Source of the DNA: Brachypodium distachyon
Taxonomy: Eukaryota > Streptophyta > Magnoliopsida > Poales > Poaceae
Reading direction: 5' to 3'
Length of the DNA stretch: 64,000 nt
Assembly: GCF_000005505.3 (NCBI RefSeq)
Contig: NC_016131.3
Coordinates: 42,307,355 to 42,371,354 of the forward strand
Position numbers and translations under genes: made by a program. The notes beneath the pieces are model-generated. The model did not search any database. It was not told where the DNA came from and saw nothing but the letters and a program-made list of their open reading frames with translations. Every line of letters begins with the position of its first letter. Position 1 is the stretch's first letter. Positions 39,673 through 50,721 of the stretch are shown piece by piece.

Positions 39673-41020
39673 GATTAAAATGCATAAGAGGTCCCAATTC
39701 TTTCGTAAAGGTCCCAAATTAGTTCTAATTCTTTAAAACTGCACATTTGAGTCCCAATTGTTTCATAAGTGGTTCAGCACAGGTCCTAATGTGTCTCGGG
39801 CGTGTGTCTGTTGCCGACGTGGCTATTTGGGCCCACATGTCAGGTGACAAATTGGACGCTTTTTTGCTAAAAAAACCCTGCCATTTGCTTTCTTCTCCCT
39901 GTTTGCTCCTCTCCTCGTTCTCTCTGTCCGTCTCTCCTCCTCATCCGCCACCGCCGCTGTCTGCCCCTCCCCTCGGAGGCGCCTACTTCGCTAGGGGCGT
40001 TCGCTTCGAGGGTGCGGCGCCAGACAGCCAGACAGGCCCAAAATGTGCTCGGCCCACCATGGCGACACGCAGGGGAATAGGTCGGGTGGCTTGATGGCGG
40101 CGGCGGCGCTAGGCGCGGTGAGCTACGGGGCGGAGGAATCGGCTGAGAGCGGGGGAAAAGGAGGGGGCATAACCTGGAACTCAGCGGCGGTCGCGGCTAG
40201 GGCGGAGGCAGTCGGAGGAGGTGGGTCGACGGTGGGGAGGGGTCGGCAGCGGGGACCGCTCGGCGCGCGGGGCTTGAAATCGAGGGTGGCGTCGGTCTCG
40301 TGAGGTTGAGGCAGAGCTTGCGCGCAGGTCGGAGAGCACGGGGTTGTCGTGGTCGCGCAGACTGAGACGGGCGGCGCTTACCGTCGGAGTTGGAGAAGAA
40401 GCGGCGCGCGCGGACTTCGGTGCTTCAGAGACGTCCAGGCGGAGGCCCGCACGTGCGGGAAGGCGAGGAGGCTCTCCTGAACGCAACGCTGATGGCGTCC
40501 GAGAGCTAGAGTGGTGATGCGATTGAGCTCGCTGGGAAGAAACATAGGCGGTGGCATAGCTTTTTGAGGAGGAGAAACGAGAGAGGGAAGAGGGCTTCGG
40601 GTAGAAGAGAGAATGGAGAGGGAGAGGAAAGTGGAGGAGAGAAATGAGAAGGGGAGGGACTCGACAGGGGACAAGAACAAGGGAAGGGGAGCAGGCGAGT
40701 AGGCGGAGCAGTGAGACGAGGACGGTACAACGGCGGTCGAGGGAGAAGACGCGAGGACGCAGGGGTTATTTGCAAAAAAGTTCCACGTTGGCACCTGACA
40801 AGTGGGCCCAAATGGCCACGTAGACAGCCAGCACGCCCCAGAGCCACCTTATGATCTGGGATGAACCACTTATCAAACAGTTAGGAATGGAATGTGCAAT
40901 TTCAAACATTTAGAACTATGTTAGGACTTTTACGAAGGAATTAGGATTTTTGGGCCATTTTACTCTTTGCATAACAACCCGACCAATGTTTGATGTTTTG
41001 TGCAATTTCTTGAGTTCCGT

Positions 41021-41841
41021 TCCAGATGTGTTCCATTTGTAGTGGGCCCGGCGATTGGCGTTCCGTTCCAGATGTGCCTCGTCAAGAAAGATAAAAGCAA
41101 AACTCTTGCGTCACGATGGTCCAATTTCGGAGCTCAAATCCTCTTTTGTATCCTACCGTGTGTGTATGGATGAAGCTAAGGAATGGGCCTGCCAGCTTCG
41201 GACCGAGAGTGACCGATCAACCCATGCTGATCACGTCCACATGCCAGGTTGATGGCGTCGGGATTTCATCTCTGTTCGTAGCGATCTGGTACTATGGGGT
41301 CGGTCGTAACGTGGCGTATCTCCTCACCGTGCGATCGAATCGACTTCACAGTGCACGGACAAAAATGAAACTCTTCGCAGCTCCAGTACCGCACTGTACT
41401 GCTGCCTGGGATGCTTTACGCAGTACTGATGGAGTAATACAACGTACACTGGCGAATCGGCAATGCGGCAGCAGGAAATAATGCAGATAATACAAGGGAC
41501 TTTTATACTTTGTTCCTTGATAAAATGGTCTGACTAGTGCCTAATTTTGATATTTACAGAAGTACACGAACGAGTGATAATCCCCGGAAAAAAAACTAAC
41601 GAGTTATAACAACACAAGAGCAGACTAAATAATACACGATTATTTTCTACTCTTGATTCTAGTAGAGGAAAATGAGAAGATAAAAAGAGAGAAGAGAAGC
41701 ATCAAAGAGTTGTAGGGCCAAAGCAATAATCAACAAAAGCGGGGCAAAGAATCCGTGACAGCGGAAGAAAAAGAAGGGAGAAAGATGCTTAAAGAAAGCA
41801 CTTAATCTGCCCCGCTTTCACGTAAGCGTCGTCCGTCGTCC
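41021..41841. other. Spacer between the Mutator-like element and the next gene
   Basis: No gene seen. The part after 41480 is AT-rich and probably includes the 3' untranslated region of the minus-strand gene at 41842. Confidence 0.5.
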
Positions 41842-42544
41842 CTACCCCGCTCCGCCGCTGCAGATGCCGGTGAGCAGGACCGGCAGCCTCGCCAGCGACG
41901 ACGAGGACGATGACCCCTCCGCCGCCCTCTGCAGCCGCCACCTCCCCCTCTCCTCCTGCGGAGCCGCTGTCTGCTGCTGCGGCTGCGGTGGGCGCACTCT
42001 CCCGTCCTCGAACAGCGCCGTGGCCGCCACGGAAGCCGCCTCGGGCTCCCGCGGGCCGCCGCCGTCGCACAGGAAATCGGCGCCGGCGAGCTGCCTCTCC
42101 ATGTCCAGGAACTCGCCGAGCCTCGTGGGCGGCCCGCCGTTGTCGTCGCGGCACAGCCGCCACCAGCTCCCGCCGCCCCGCCGCCGCCGCCTCCTCCGTC
42201 TCCACACGCACGCGCGCCGCCCCTGTTCCTCCTCCGGCGCCGCCCGCGTCTGCCTCCCGCTGTCCTCCCTCGGCAGCGCTGCCCGCCGCTGCGCACCGCC
42301 GAACACCGACACGCCCATCAGCGTCCCCAGCGTCGTGCTCCGGTCCCGAAAGAATGACCCCGTCGACTACCAACACGGAACAAAACCAAACCAGGAACTC
42401 TCGTCACACAAATGCAATTAACGAACCACGCCGTGGCAAGAGGAACGTCGACGGTTAATTAGTTACCTCGGTGTCGAGATCGGAGGAGGACGGCGAGGAG
42501 TCGACGGAGGGGGAGGACGGCATCAGGTCGCCATCAAGGTCCAT
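41842..42544 (-). CDS. Uncharacterised plant protein, At3g17950 family
   Basis: Two exons (42544-42467 and 42366-41842) join in phase to give 200 residues. The conserved core spans the splice: SSSDLDTE at the end of exon 1 and STGSFFRDRSTTLGTLMGVS at the start of exon 2. This motif is the signature of a small plant-specific family that includes At3g17950. The rest is Arg-rich, then Gly/Ser/Pro-rich with low complexity and a Ser run before LARLPVLLTG. The function is unknown; the composition suggests a nuclear or intrinsically disordered protein. The start is the first ATG after a TATA box. Confidence 0.85.
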
Positions 42545-42656
42545 CACGTAGGCCTGCTTGCTCCGGCGGAAGCGCGAGCGACGGAGGAGACGGAAGGGGA
42601 CGAGACGAGGGGCGCGGCGCGGCGGTGAAGTGAGGAGGAAGAAGAAGAGAGAAAGG

Positions 42657-42666
42657 GTTTATAAGC
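42657..42666 (-). promoter_or_regulatory. TATA box of the At3g17950-like gene
   Basis: CTTATAAACC on the minus strand, about 115 bp upstream of the start codon. Confidence 0.6.
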
Positions 42667-43963
42667 GGTTGGCGGGGGCAGTTGATCGGGGTTGGGAGTG
42701 TGTGGTGCTGCCGTGACGGCGACGTGGTTAACGAGAATGAGTACTGAAGGACCAGGTGCGGTGGTGTTAAATTGTCGGCACTTGGTAACTTCAATGGCTC
42801 AACAGGGCTAATTGCACGTCTAGACAGTGCGCCTGCTCCACCAAGTTTCAGAACTCTGTACATTAACACAGCCCGTGATGCTCCGTTGGAACTCTGGATC
42901 TCATAAGTACTGAAATTGTAATACAGTGTTTCCTAGATTTCAAATCGGTCCATAATCTCCGACAAGCAAGCAACCAACCTATGTACAGAAGAGAAAGTTA
43001 AAAGCAAACCTATGTAGAAGAGCTGAAACAAAATTTAACAAGTAGCTACAAGCTAGATTCGTCTCTATTGTTTCCCTTCAAAAGAGCTGTTGGCATGGAA
43101 GAAGTTTCTTCCCAGATGTACAGCAGCAACTTGATTAACTGATGATGATTTTTCAAATTCTAGTTTTGGAAAAGGAAAGAAAATAAATGAAGTTCGACTA
43201 GTAGTAGCACTAGTGAAAGAAGAGAATGCCACCATAGACGAACAATCCTTGAATTGAATGCACTGTTTGTTCACAGTGAGATGCTCCATTTCCAACTTTC
43301 CATAGGCTGCAAGAACTCAAGAAGTAGAACTAGTCCTAATGATTTGATCTTAGCCCTGCTTTTGTAATCTGTCGTTGTCAAGTCATCTCTAACTTTAGTG
43401 AAGATTAACACTGCTGAGCTTTGGATCCAATCGATCAGCTGATTGATTGACCAGGAATGAATTCTGCGGTTGGCTTTTTCAGCTCCGAACGGATTGTCCC
43501 CCATACCCCACAAATGCGCCGTTCTTCCCATATCTCTCTGTCCCTAATGTGCATCGGATGCGAGAGGAATCTAGCTTTATTTTGTCAAACCGATTCTTCT
43601 TTTAAATTTGTTTTTTAGAGCAAAGAGAATTAGTGAAGAGTCAGACCCTGAGAAAAAAAAGACTAAGAGTCAACTAAAAGTCAACCTATTTGCCATTTCA
43701 CATCATCGCATTTAATGCTAACAAAGCATTTATAGTAAAGACCAACATATTACATGTGTTTCGTCATCGACTCTGATGACGTGAGAGTCAATGCCGACTG
43801 TGCTATTGCAGATGCCCTTAAATGTTGTTGATTACGATTTGTTTGGAAGCTGTTCTATCTTCTTACAACAAGAAAAAAGGGAGTGAAGTCCATTTTTACT
43901 CTTTATTTTAATTTCTATGACAGAAATTACTTTATTTAGTGAGATTTCTACAATCTTACCTTA
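42667..43963. other. Intergenic, no gene seen
   Basis: Promoter region of the minus-strand gene, then AT-rich sequence. No transposon ends or conserved frames were recognised before the Helitron. Confidence 0.5.
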
Positions 43964-44568
43964 TCTATAATCTCTATAAAGTTGACCCCCACTAAAAGTC
44001 ATTAATATTTGCAAGCTCAACATGCAATGCATCCACATCATCAAGTCATTAATATTTGCAAGCTCAACATGCAAGGTATCCACATCATCAAGTTGATCTC
44101 CACTAAGCACAACATGCAAAATATCCACATCATCAAGTTGGTTCTCATTAATCAAAATCATGTGCATGCAAAGTGTATATCACCATATATGTCATATGCT
44201 GCCGACCCACTAGCAATTCATTTTGGTGTCTCCTTCGACAATCAACATTTTAGCTCCTAAAGTTTTTCACCTTCATGCTGTATATAAATAATTCACCAGG
44301 TACGCATATTTTCATGATATGTATGTCGATCTTTCTAAGAACTTCCAATATTCAGGTTTCTGAAGCTTCTTTGTTCAGTTTCCTCGATGTTTATGTACAT
44401 CAAAATTACTACAACTTTTTGATGCAAATATGTGATGGATGATAAAGTCGTTTGGCCTGTGGTATTCATATTTCTTTAGCATTTGACCATGTTATTATAA
44501 TTTTTCCTAACATCGTGTCCAGATGTTCAAATACAATTGTCTGCCGCAACGCGCGGGGAATCACCTAG
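43964..44568 (+). mobile_element. Non-autonomous Helitron (605 bp)
   Basis: It starts TCTATAATCTCTATAAAG and ends with a GC-rich hairpin (GCCGCAACGCGCGG, 44543-44556) followed about 9 bases later by CTAG. It lies between A (43963) and T (44569), the AT insertion site that Helitrons use without target duplication. All three diagnostic features are present. It carries no Rep/helicase. Inside, near the 5' end, is a 46-47 bp tandem repeat. Confidence 0.82.
43997..44140. repeat. Tandem repeat of about 46 bp, three copies, inside the Helitron
   Basis: Units share CAACATGCAA and ATCCACATCATCAAGT. The first two are nearly identical and the third has diverged; a fourth partial copy may follow. Confidence 0.85.
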
Positions 44569-44758
44569 TTTAGTGAAACTTGTGCCACTTTTTATCTTTT
44601 CTATTCCCCCCTACTTTCCTAAATCCACTATATAATTATAAAACTAAAGGACAAGAAAGCATCACGATTCGTCATATATGCTAAAGTACCTCCTCCATTG
44701 ATTATAAAATCTTATGGTCAAGATTTGAAACTTAACACATCTAAAATCTCTATCCCTA

Positions 44759-45000
44759 TCTATACTGCTTATAAAGGCACCAATTTTCTTATCAACGTCC
44801 ACCCTGCAAGGTAATTTATCCACTAATAAAGAAGAAAGTTGTCCAGTTAATTAACAGAAAATAGACAAAAATAGATATCGACACGTCCACAAACACACGT
44901 GGCAACATTGACCGATAAAGCATGCAAAAGGACCATCAAAGCTATATGCAAACGTCATCGCCATCACACGTCACTCCTTAACCCCACAACTCTAATTTCA
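44759..45000 (+). mobile_element. Possible 5' end of a second Helitron
   Basis: TCTATACTGCTTATAAAGGC closely resembles the 5' terminus of the complete Helitron at 43964. No matching 3' hairpin with CTAG was found downstream, so it is a fragment or a chance match. The right border is arbitrary. Confidence 0.4.
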
Positions 45001-45080
45001 CGGCAAATGATCACCAACGAAACCCTTATCCGCAATGGCCACAGATGGACTGGTTAGCTAGGGCAGTTTATTGTAGTATA

Positions 45081-45433
45081 CTCCCTCTGTTTCTTAAGAT
45101 CTATACATTTGGGGTTGTCTTAAGTCAACTTTCTTAATTTTGACTGACTTGGTATAAAAAATACCAACACATATAAAACCAAACAAATTCAATATAAAAA
45201 TATACTCCCTCCATATTGAGTGCCGAAATATTACATGTATCTAGACATATTTTAGTACATAGACACGCCCATATTTAGACAAATTTGAGTCACTTAATAT
45301 GGGACGGAGGGAGTATTTAACAGCAGTCATAACGGAACTAGTTTTGTGTTTTTTTCAACAAACTTGGTCAAAGTTGACAAGTTTTGACATAGGATAAGGC
45401 CAAATGCACACATATTTCGAAGTGGATGGAGCA
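45081..45433. mobile_element. Stowaway-like MITE interrupted by another Stowaway
   Basis: CTCCCTCTGTTTCTTAAG at the left and a decayed complement (AGTGGATGGAGCA) at the right flank the younger Stowaway at 45205-45313. The right-hand TTGGTCAAAGTTGACAAG motif fits this family. The right end is diverged. Confidence 0.55.
45205..45313. mobile_element. Stowaway MITE (109 bp)
   Basis: CTCCCTCCATATTGAGTG and its complement CACTTAATATGGGACGGAGG flanked by TA. Same subfamily as 28032-28144. Confidence 0.87.
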
Positions 45434-45524
45434 ATATTATTTTTGACTACATTTGAGAAGCCATGGATCATAAAAATATAGGACAATACGAGACAAGATA
45501 AATTAGCAAGAAACAAAAGATCAA

Positions 45525-46421
45525 TGTCGGAGCACGGGTCTCCGGCACCGGGGATGCCGAGCACCCCCTTTTTGGTTCGGTGGAGGGCGAGACGATTGCT
45601 CCGGCGATCGCCGGCGTGACGAAAGACACGAAGTGCCGACACGTGAATTTACACAAGTTCGGGCCACCCGGAGGTGTAACACTCTACGTCCTGCTTGGAG
45701 TTGTATTCACGAATATATGTGTGGCTTACAGGGAGCCCCAGGGGTTCCCAGGGAGCTACTTGCTGTCCTTAGAGAGTTTGCTGCCTACGGGAGTCATACT
45801 CCTTGCTACTACTGGCTATGACTCTTACTAGAGCTAGAACAGAACCGAACGGAACCCCTTGACCGGTGGCATTGGTCCTCCTTTTATAGTCAAGGGGATA
45901 CCACAGGTGCCGATGCATGCAGCGCGACACGTCTCCTATACGCGTGTCACCGCCACAAGAATTACACCGCCGTTGATCCACGCTGGACGCCATGCAGCGC
46001 CCAGGCCACTGTACACGGTAGAAAAAAATAAATTGTAGAGTAGATGCTCTAGCCTTGCTGAGCAAGACTAGCCCTGCCGATGTGACTCCTGTCGGTGCAT
46101 TAAATGCACTGCGTCCGCTGTCTCGTCCCGTCTTCACTGTTTTGCGGGCCCCGCCTGCATGCCCGAGCGTGGGTTGCTGGGGTGCCCCTTCCCGGCTAGC
46201 GCACCAGGCCAGTTGCGGGAAGGCGTTTCTTCCACTTCCCGGGACCAGAGTTCCCGGACGCTTCTTCTATTTCGGCCCTTGGCTTTGTTTTCCCCAAGGA
46301 CCATCTTCTTGGGGCAGGTTTCCCGGGCCTATCGTTCCCGGGAGGCCAACCTGGCGGGGCTTTGCCACTGGCGATCCACGCGTCCCGTATCAGTGGGACC
46401 CTGTGGGCCACTGGTGCGACA
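45525..46421 (-). mobile_element. Gypsy-type LTR in reverse orientation (897 bp)
   Basis: Read on the minus strand, it begins TGTCGCACCAGTGG and ends CCGACA, and has a TATA box (CTATAAAAGGAGG) at about 45885-45897. It is the same family as the solo LTR at 59971-60834, which also begins TGTCGCACCAGTGG. Just outside its start the minus strand reads CCCGGGGGCTAC, like the polypurine tract next to a 3' LTR. The flanks lack a 5-bp duplication. This is therefore a 3' LTR still attached to some internal sequence on the right. Confidence 0.75.
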
Positions 46422-47033
46422 GTAGCCCCCGGGCGTGGGCGGGCAGCCTTGAGGCCCCCGGTAAGTGCTATCCTCGGCCGGTTGCCGAGCTACGCCCTAT
46501 CCGACGTGTGGGTCCCAAGGGGAGTCCCCTGGCACCCGGCCTTGTGGGCCGCGTTTACAGTTCCCCTCTTCCGAGCGAAACGGTTGGGCGCACGATTTCG
46601 TGCCTTATCCCCCATAATCACCACAGAGTTAAGGCCACGTCGCGCACCCCCATCTTAATTCCCAATTCTTTAGGGCATTTTATTACCGATCGTGGGGGTG
46701 TCCGTTGCAGCCCGCCAGCCCCGATAAATACCCAAGGCTGGCGGCGGGCACTCCCCATTGCTTCCTGCTTCCGCCATTGTCCCCCGAGCTCTCCGTGCCC
46801 CAACTCTAGCCAACTCACTCCCCAACTCCCGCCAATGTCTTCCAAAGGCCAGAACAGACCCAAGGGGAGCACCAGCAAAGGAGAGAAGCGCGAGAAGGCC
46901 AGCAAGAAGGAGCTGTCGGACCGAGCTCGGAAGGATGAAGAAATGCGGGCCAAGTTCGCCTTCTCCCCCCTCCCCCCCCCCAGGTACAATGGCGAGGGGG
47001 TGGACAAGCTGAAAAGAGACTAACAAAAGAGAC
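46422..47033 (-). mobile_element. Internal remnant of the same LTR element
   Basis: GC-rich sequence continuing from the LTR and ending abruptly near 47033, where composition turns AT-rich. It contains no gag or pol motif, consistent with the untranslated region between pol and the 3' LTR. Confidence 0.55.
46835..47023 (+). pseudogene. Truncated antisense ORF of the LTR element
   Basis: Opposite in direction to the LTR, a TATA-like GATAAATA (46723-46730) precedes an ATG that opens a Lys/Glu/Ser-rich frame (MSSKGQNRPKGSTSKGEKRE...). The frame is open upstream as well. Such lysine-rich N-termini are known from plant transposon-associated proteins encoded antisense near the 3' LTR of some gypsy elements. 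It breaks off after 62 residues at the element's truncation point. The family assignment is from memory and tentative. Confidence 0.4.
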
Positions 47034-49290
47034 AAGGTGTGTGCATGGTATATGTATATATCATTATTTTTAACTCCACTCCCATGCTGCACATTCAATG
47101 TTTCACATAAATAAAACTCATAATAGTGCAAAAGATTACTATTCATATTCCAACAACATGTATCACAATTTAATTTGTAATTCTCATCATTAAACCATCC
47201 TAACGTAGGTGAATAATAATTCAAAATTCCCAAATGGCGAGATACAATATGCGTCAATGTGCAATCATGCAACAAGCTATTTGTCATACAACTATCACCA
47301 ATATTAGAGGTCATATCAAAATGATTGAGCATATGCAAAATATTGTTTTCTCTCAAATCAAGAAAGTTATCACAAGCAATGCAAATCTGATGCACCAAAA
47401 ATTTGTTGACCCTGGCAGGGAGTAACAAAGACCCACTAGTTCTATGTCATGACCAATCGCTACCTTATGACAATTAACATTCTTAGAAGCGATGGTTACG
47501 AGGGATGTGTTTGCGAGGTTTGTGGCACATCTAGCCTAACCTTCACTCCCTTTGGTATAACACTACTTGAACTTTGCATAGTAAATGTGTCTTCCGCCTA
47601 TAAACCATATATTACTAGTGTTCCTTTAGTCTAGTGTTGTGCCATTTAAATACACGTTTTACCTTTCTTGTTCTTAGTTTAGTTTACCTTGTTTCTCTCT
47701 TTAGTTCAAGTAAAAGTTATCATTGAGTGGACTAACTTCATAACTCCGATTTGGGTGCGCACATGACTAGTTTCCATGGCAATTCTAGCCATGGGACATG
47801 GAATGTTTAGCTCCTTAGGTTCAATATCATATTGGAAATACTTACACAAAGGTACTACAGTGATATGGTGTGCTTGTTGGGGGCTAATACAAGTGCTAGA
47901 CTTGGTTCTTGCTTCATGGATCATTCTCTCGGGCTAGGGGCACTTGCATATGACAGCGCCTTGCTTGTTGACCCGATGACCACAGTAATATAAGTTCGAG
48001 GTCACCAGCATCATCCATCTTCTCCCAAGTTTTACCTATGGGACTTGGTGTGTCAGGATCCCGTTGCCTACAGATGGCAGTGAGACCTGCTCCAACATAT
48101 TGTGTGACTCTAAAATTAGGTATAACACAGTGAAATACGTATTATATGTTTATTAGTATTTTTAACATGGATATAATATTCATTTCTTTGGTCCACTAGC
48201 GTGGTGCTAGACTAGTGCAGAATACAGAGAGAGAGTGTTCGGATTTTCAAATCTGGATCCAACATGGCGACATTTAGGTACTTTAAATATGAACACAAAT
48301 ATCACATATTTGATTTCAAAATCAAAATTCAATCCTTTGTAGAGCATGGAAATCGATCTTGCATCATGCAACCATTGGTCTATGAACATATTAATGTTTT
48401 TCAGCACACCAAGTGAAATGTTCATACCAAGGAAATATTGAGTGAAAAAAAATCAATGTGCACATTGTCATTTTTGGATTACTTACAAGGTTTCCTACAC
48501 TCAAAGAAAAGAGAAATAAAAAATATTGGGTCATGACATCAAGAGTTGACATTTTCCTACACTCATGTGCATCAAAATCAGAATAGTGTGCATGATCGTC
48601 TGACAATATGTAGATATGCTTCGGTATGATTGCAATTCATGGATCATTTATTTGACATCTATATATATTTGAGCGAGAGATATTAGCCATAAAATTAAGC
48701 GTACATCGATTTTGCACCAACATTTCATTAATGGGCCACTACAACTGCCAACCAACCCCACCAATTCATAATAGAATTTGGTGTGCTCTAATGAGGTGGC
48801 GGCGACCACAGTATGATGGTTATGCTAGGATGGAGGCGACCACAGTATGAGGGTTCCACTCTAAAACGGGCGGGTATTGGTGTTGATTTCCATTGCCAAA
48901 TGAACGGTTGTTTAGGTGAACCTAAGCTATTTTTACATATTCTTCAAAAGCCGCTATGTACAAGTGTTATTATGCATTCACTACCTTAATTTTAAGCTGC
49001 ATAGTGCATACATACATACCATGAGTATAGAGGTTAAAATTGATACACTAATGACGACATCAAATTCACAACACTTGGTCACTTTGAAAACTAGGTAGAT
49101 AAACTCTCTTTTTTTATTCACTGGTGCAGTTAACTATTGCACACAGGGGTAGTGCTCATATTGTTAATACATATAATTTTGATTATTGGTATATCTAAAT
49201 TTAATGTGTACATCGGATATGGATTGCTAGCCATTATTGTCTAATTAATAATCTATATCAGAAGATTTAGATTTCCTACACACGGCCATC
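47034..49290. other. AT-rich repeat-like sequence, unclassified
   Basis: No gene, terminal repeat or RNA was recognised. The text between 47100 and 47950 has the uniform composition of a decayed retroelement body, but no protein motif supports that. Confidence 0.4.
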
Positions 49291-49297
49291 TATAAAT
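49291..49297 (+). promoter_or_regulatory. TATA box of the MYB-like pseudogene
   Basis: TATAAAT preceded by a C-rich stretch, 93 bp upstream of the ATG. The core promoter appears intact. Confidence 0.6.
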
Positions 49298-49389
49298 ACA
49301 CGGCCCGATTACTCACCTTCTTCATGCAATCCTTCTTTAGAGTGCATACTTCCCATTGTATTACAGTATCCAACTCTCTCTAGTTCACA

Positions 49390-50721
49390 ATGCATACAAT
49401 AAGAACTAACCAGGAGTGGACCTCCTTCGAGGTAGATGAAGCAAGGTCGGTCATCGCTAGTCTCAATAGCAACTATTGCGGCTACGATGGTGAATATCAT
49501 GACAACATCATGGGTGAGCTTCAAGCAAAGTTTCCTTTGAAGACCATGTATCAGGTAAGAGACCTGTACGTTGATCTCGTCGTGGAGATGAGTATGAAGC
49601 AGAGTCAAGAAAATGAGTACGGTGGTGCCAATAGTATGCATGGTGTCATCCGCAACATTGATGGCCATGTGAATAAGAACTATGGGGTGCCAGAGGAGCG
49701 GGAGGTCTCCATGGACGACAAGGATTTTTTGCATGGTTTCCCATGGAAACATGTGGGAATCATGGAGACTATGAAGGAGGTGCCGGTGGTGAAGGGGAAC
49801 AAGGTGGAGATGTTGTAGAATAAGATGTCCATCCATCAACCAGTGGTTGCACATTGTACCAGAAAGTTTTGGACCCCAGCCGAACACAGGTTACCGATTT
49901 TGCACACTTTCTATATTGTCGTGATATTGTTTTTTAGTCTTTATTATTTTTCTAGGGATGTCAGGTCTATTTTAAACAGAAGTGCACTAATTAAGTATGA
50001 TCTACGTATTGATTGTTATAGGACAAACAATTTAGATTTTGTTGTCACTATTCCGCACAATATAGGGATAAAGTGCACTTTATATTATGGGAAATGGTCA
50101 ACTCTCTTTGATTATTTTCTCATTTTTATCATGTTGAAGTGTCCTAAAGTGTACAATGATAGCATGGTAGCATTTACTTATTTATTTATAATAAATTTAA
50201 GATTACTAGTACAAATATGGTCATGTCATGTTATGAATATGACAACATTAATTATGAAGGGGAATCAAGAAAAAAGTTGTCGTGAAATAACTAGATATGT
50301 GTACAAATAATTCTAGATGTAAATGCTTTATTTTATTTGTTTTTGAACTATTTCATTTAGTAGATTACACAAAAAAAGATATGTGTGGTTTGCTTCTATA
50401 TATTAAGAAGCCATGTCTCTATGGTACTACTTGCTTCAACTAATGAAACAACTATCCAGACGCCATATTAATCAACTACTAAAACATAACCCTTATTGTA
50501 GGCTCTTCCTCCGTGGGTTGAGGGTCTATGGTCGAGGAAAGTGGAAGGACATATCCAAGAACTTCGTCACCTCCAAGACTCCGGTCCAGATTTCGAGCCA
50601 CGCACAAAAATACTTCAAGAGGCTAGAGAGCAAATGATCGGAGAGTCAACGCTATAGTATCAATGATGTAGAACTCAATGATAATGACCCATGGAAGACG
50701 GAGAATAACGTTAGGCCCTAG
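49390..50721 (+). pseudogene. MYB-like (SHAQKYF class) transcription factor with two in-frame stops
   Basis: Exon 1 (49390-49889) and exon 2 (from 50502) join in phase across a GT..AG intron. Exon 1 encodes a SANT-like N-terminal region (QEWTSFEVDEARSVIASLN...) and, after an acidic linker, RKFWTPAEHR. Exon 2 continues [20 protein letters not shown] to [13 protein letters not shown], a complete single MYB repeat. The frame is broken by TAG at 49816-49818, ahead of the MYB repeat, and by TGA at 50635-50637. After the second stop it continues with QRYSINDVELND, which resembles the conserved tail of grass relatives, and closes with TAG at 50719. It belongs to a grass-expanded family. No frameshift is seen, so inactivation looks recent. 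Alternatively, the N-terminal 142 residues could be made as a short protein. Confidence 0.78.

Larger units (their letters stand above)
38876..41009. mobile_element. Mutator-like element with long terminal inverted repeats (possible Pack-MULE)
   Basis: The direct repeat TTGAGTTCCGT at 38865-38875 and 41010-41020 flanks a 2.1-kb element, a 9-11 bp duplication typical of Mutator-like transposons. Its arms are long inverted repeats: for example CGGGTTGTTA at 38907-38916 matches the complement of 40973-40982. Sequence from about 39674 to 39870 matches the complement of about 40775-40970 (TAAGTGGTTCA, TTTGGGCCCACNTGTCAGGTG). The left arm is interrupted by a second inverted-repeat element at 38914-39672. 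The inner 900 bp are GC-rich, like captured host exons, but I could not name a source gene. No transposase is present. Confidence 0.75.

Noticed and set aside
40181..40847. Several 100-140 codon minus-strand frames in the Mutator-like core
   Set aside because: Ser/Pro/Arg-rich with overlapping open frames in more than one phase, expected for GC-rich sequence.
46670..47428. 252-codon minus-strand frame
   Set aside because: It crosses the abrupt border of the LTR element at 47033 and shows no domain, so it is a chance fusion of two compositions.
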